In this document: piece by piece, positions 63,768 to 64,000 of the stretch
How positions within the stretch are numbered: the first letter of the stretch is position 1
Layout of the letters: each line of letters begins with the position of its first letter
Assembly: GCA_039028635.1 (NCBI GenBank)
Contig: JBCCHV010000006.1
Coordinates: forward strand, 62,001-126,000
Direction: 5' to 3'
Length of the DNA: 64,000 bases
Source of the DNA: Acidobacteriota bacterium
Lineage (GTDB): Bacteria > Acidobacteriota > Thermoanaerobaculia > Multivoradales > JBCCEF01
Notes under the pieces: generated by a model
What the model was told of the DNA's origin: nothing
Databases searched by the model: none
What the model saw: the letters and a program-made list of their open reading frames with translations, nothing else
Program-made: the position numbers and the translations under genes

Positions 63768-64000
63768 CGACTGCTTTTCGCCGCGTCGCGCTGCCCCTTC
63801 CGGTATGCAGCGCGCACAAGGTTCATCAGTGTCGCGAATCTTCGCTTCTGGTGTGGGGTGGGTTTCTCGCGCCAGAATTGCTCGAAAAAGTGCGTGCGCA
63901 CTTCCGGAGTCACGGGAGTCTTCACCTTCTCCCCGTCGATATTCAGTCGAATGAAAGTACTCTTTCGCTCGGCTGAAACTGTGACCTCTGTAATCGTGAA
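63764..64000 (-). CDS. Partial protein of unknown function (5' end beyond window)
   Basis: An open minus-strand frame of at least 78 codons ends in TAG that shares CTAG with the transposase stop. It reads basic and helical near its end (RTHFFEQFWREKPTPHQKRR). The length and convergent tight packing support coding, but no start or family is visible. Confidence 0.5.
   Translation of the reverse strand, partial: FTITEVTVSAERKSTFIRLNIDGEKVKTPVTPEVRTHFFEQFWREKPTPHQKRRFATLMNLVRAAYRKGQRDAAKSSR

Overview
This is a 64 kb stretch of a high-GC, Gram-negative-type bacterial chromosome. It carries Lgt lipoprotein modification, lipobox proteins, a LolC/E-type permease and a σ54 response regulator. Four large TPR-CHAT proteins, ECF sigma factors, a Ser/Thr kinase with C-terminal repeats and many secreted repeat proteins fit an Acidobacteriota-like genome (Thermoanaerobaculia is plausible). 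That placement is inference from gene content; no rRNA is present. Most genes are tightly packed, often with 4-bp start/stop overlaps, and GC-rich throughout.

Layout. 1-7.2 kb (minus strand): hybrid histidine kinase and NtrC-type regulator, nitrilase-family amidase, LolC/E-like permease and carA, as one directon. 7.4-16.9 kb: secreted unknown protein, secreted MBL-fold hydrolase, CNNM/DUF21 membrane protein, a 212-bp MITE-like repeat, a compositionally odd zinc-ribbon protein, thioredoxin-like protein, AraC-alkyltransferase, DUF1835 and VOC proteins, lgt. 16.9-22.4 kb (minus): the classic MoxR-DUF58-transglutaminase operon, a lipoprotein and a GT2 glycosyltransferase. 22.6-29.7 kb (plus): recA, an NhaC-type antiporter with an added exported N-terminal domain, a CHAT-protease lipoprotein, and two small genes that share a repeated GSxDPGDPAPPP motif, one of which is a duplicated membrane-hairpin protein. 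29.8-40.3 kb: DUF4388 protein, SWIM-SNF2 helicase, secreted metallopeptidase-TPR, quinone-oxidoreductase-like protein, a hydrolase/TetR unit with three matching operator sites, and an ATL-type DNA repair protein. 40.4-59.7 kb: tandem CHAT proteins; a PDZ-CHAT, ECF sigma and anti-sigma operon; a second ECF sigma; a Ser/Thr kinase; and two secreted proteins (FG-GAP and CSLREA/beta-helix) ending in the same FExGD motif.

From about 59.9 kb the character changes: lower GC, small unknown genes, a DUF5343 protein, an 88-nt tRNA-like element, an RHH regulator facing an IS1-family transposase across a symmetric divergent promoter, and a frameshifted transposase. This is an accessory or mobile region.

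The strongest candidates for something undescribed are (i) the CHAT lipoprotein followed by the DPGDPAPPP peptide/membrane-hairpin pair, which looks like a protease-substrate or protease-effector module, and (ii) the translationally coupled CHAT, sigma and anti-sigma operon, whose anti-sigma has a 15-bp tandem-repeat hinge next to its membrane segment. Functions proposed for both are inference.
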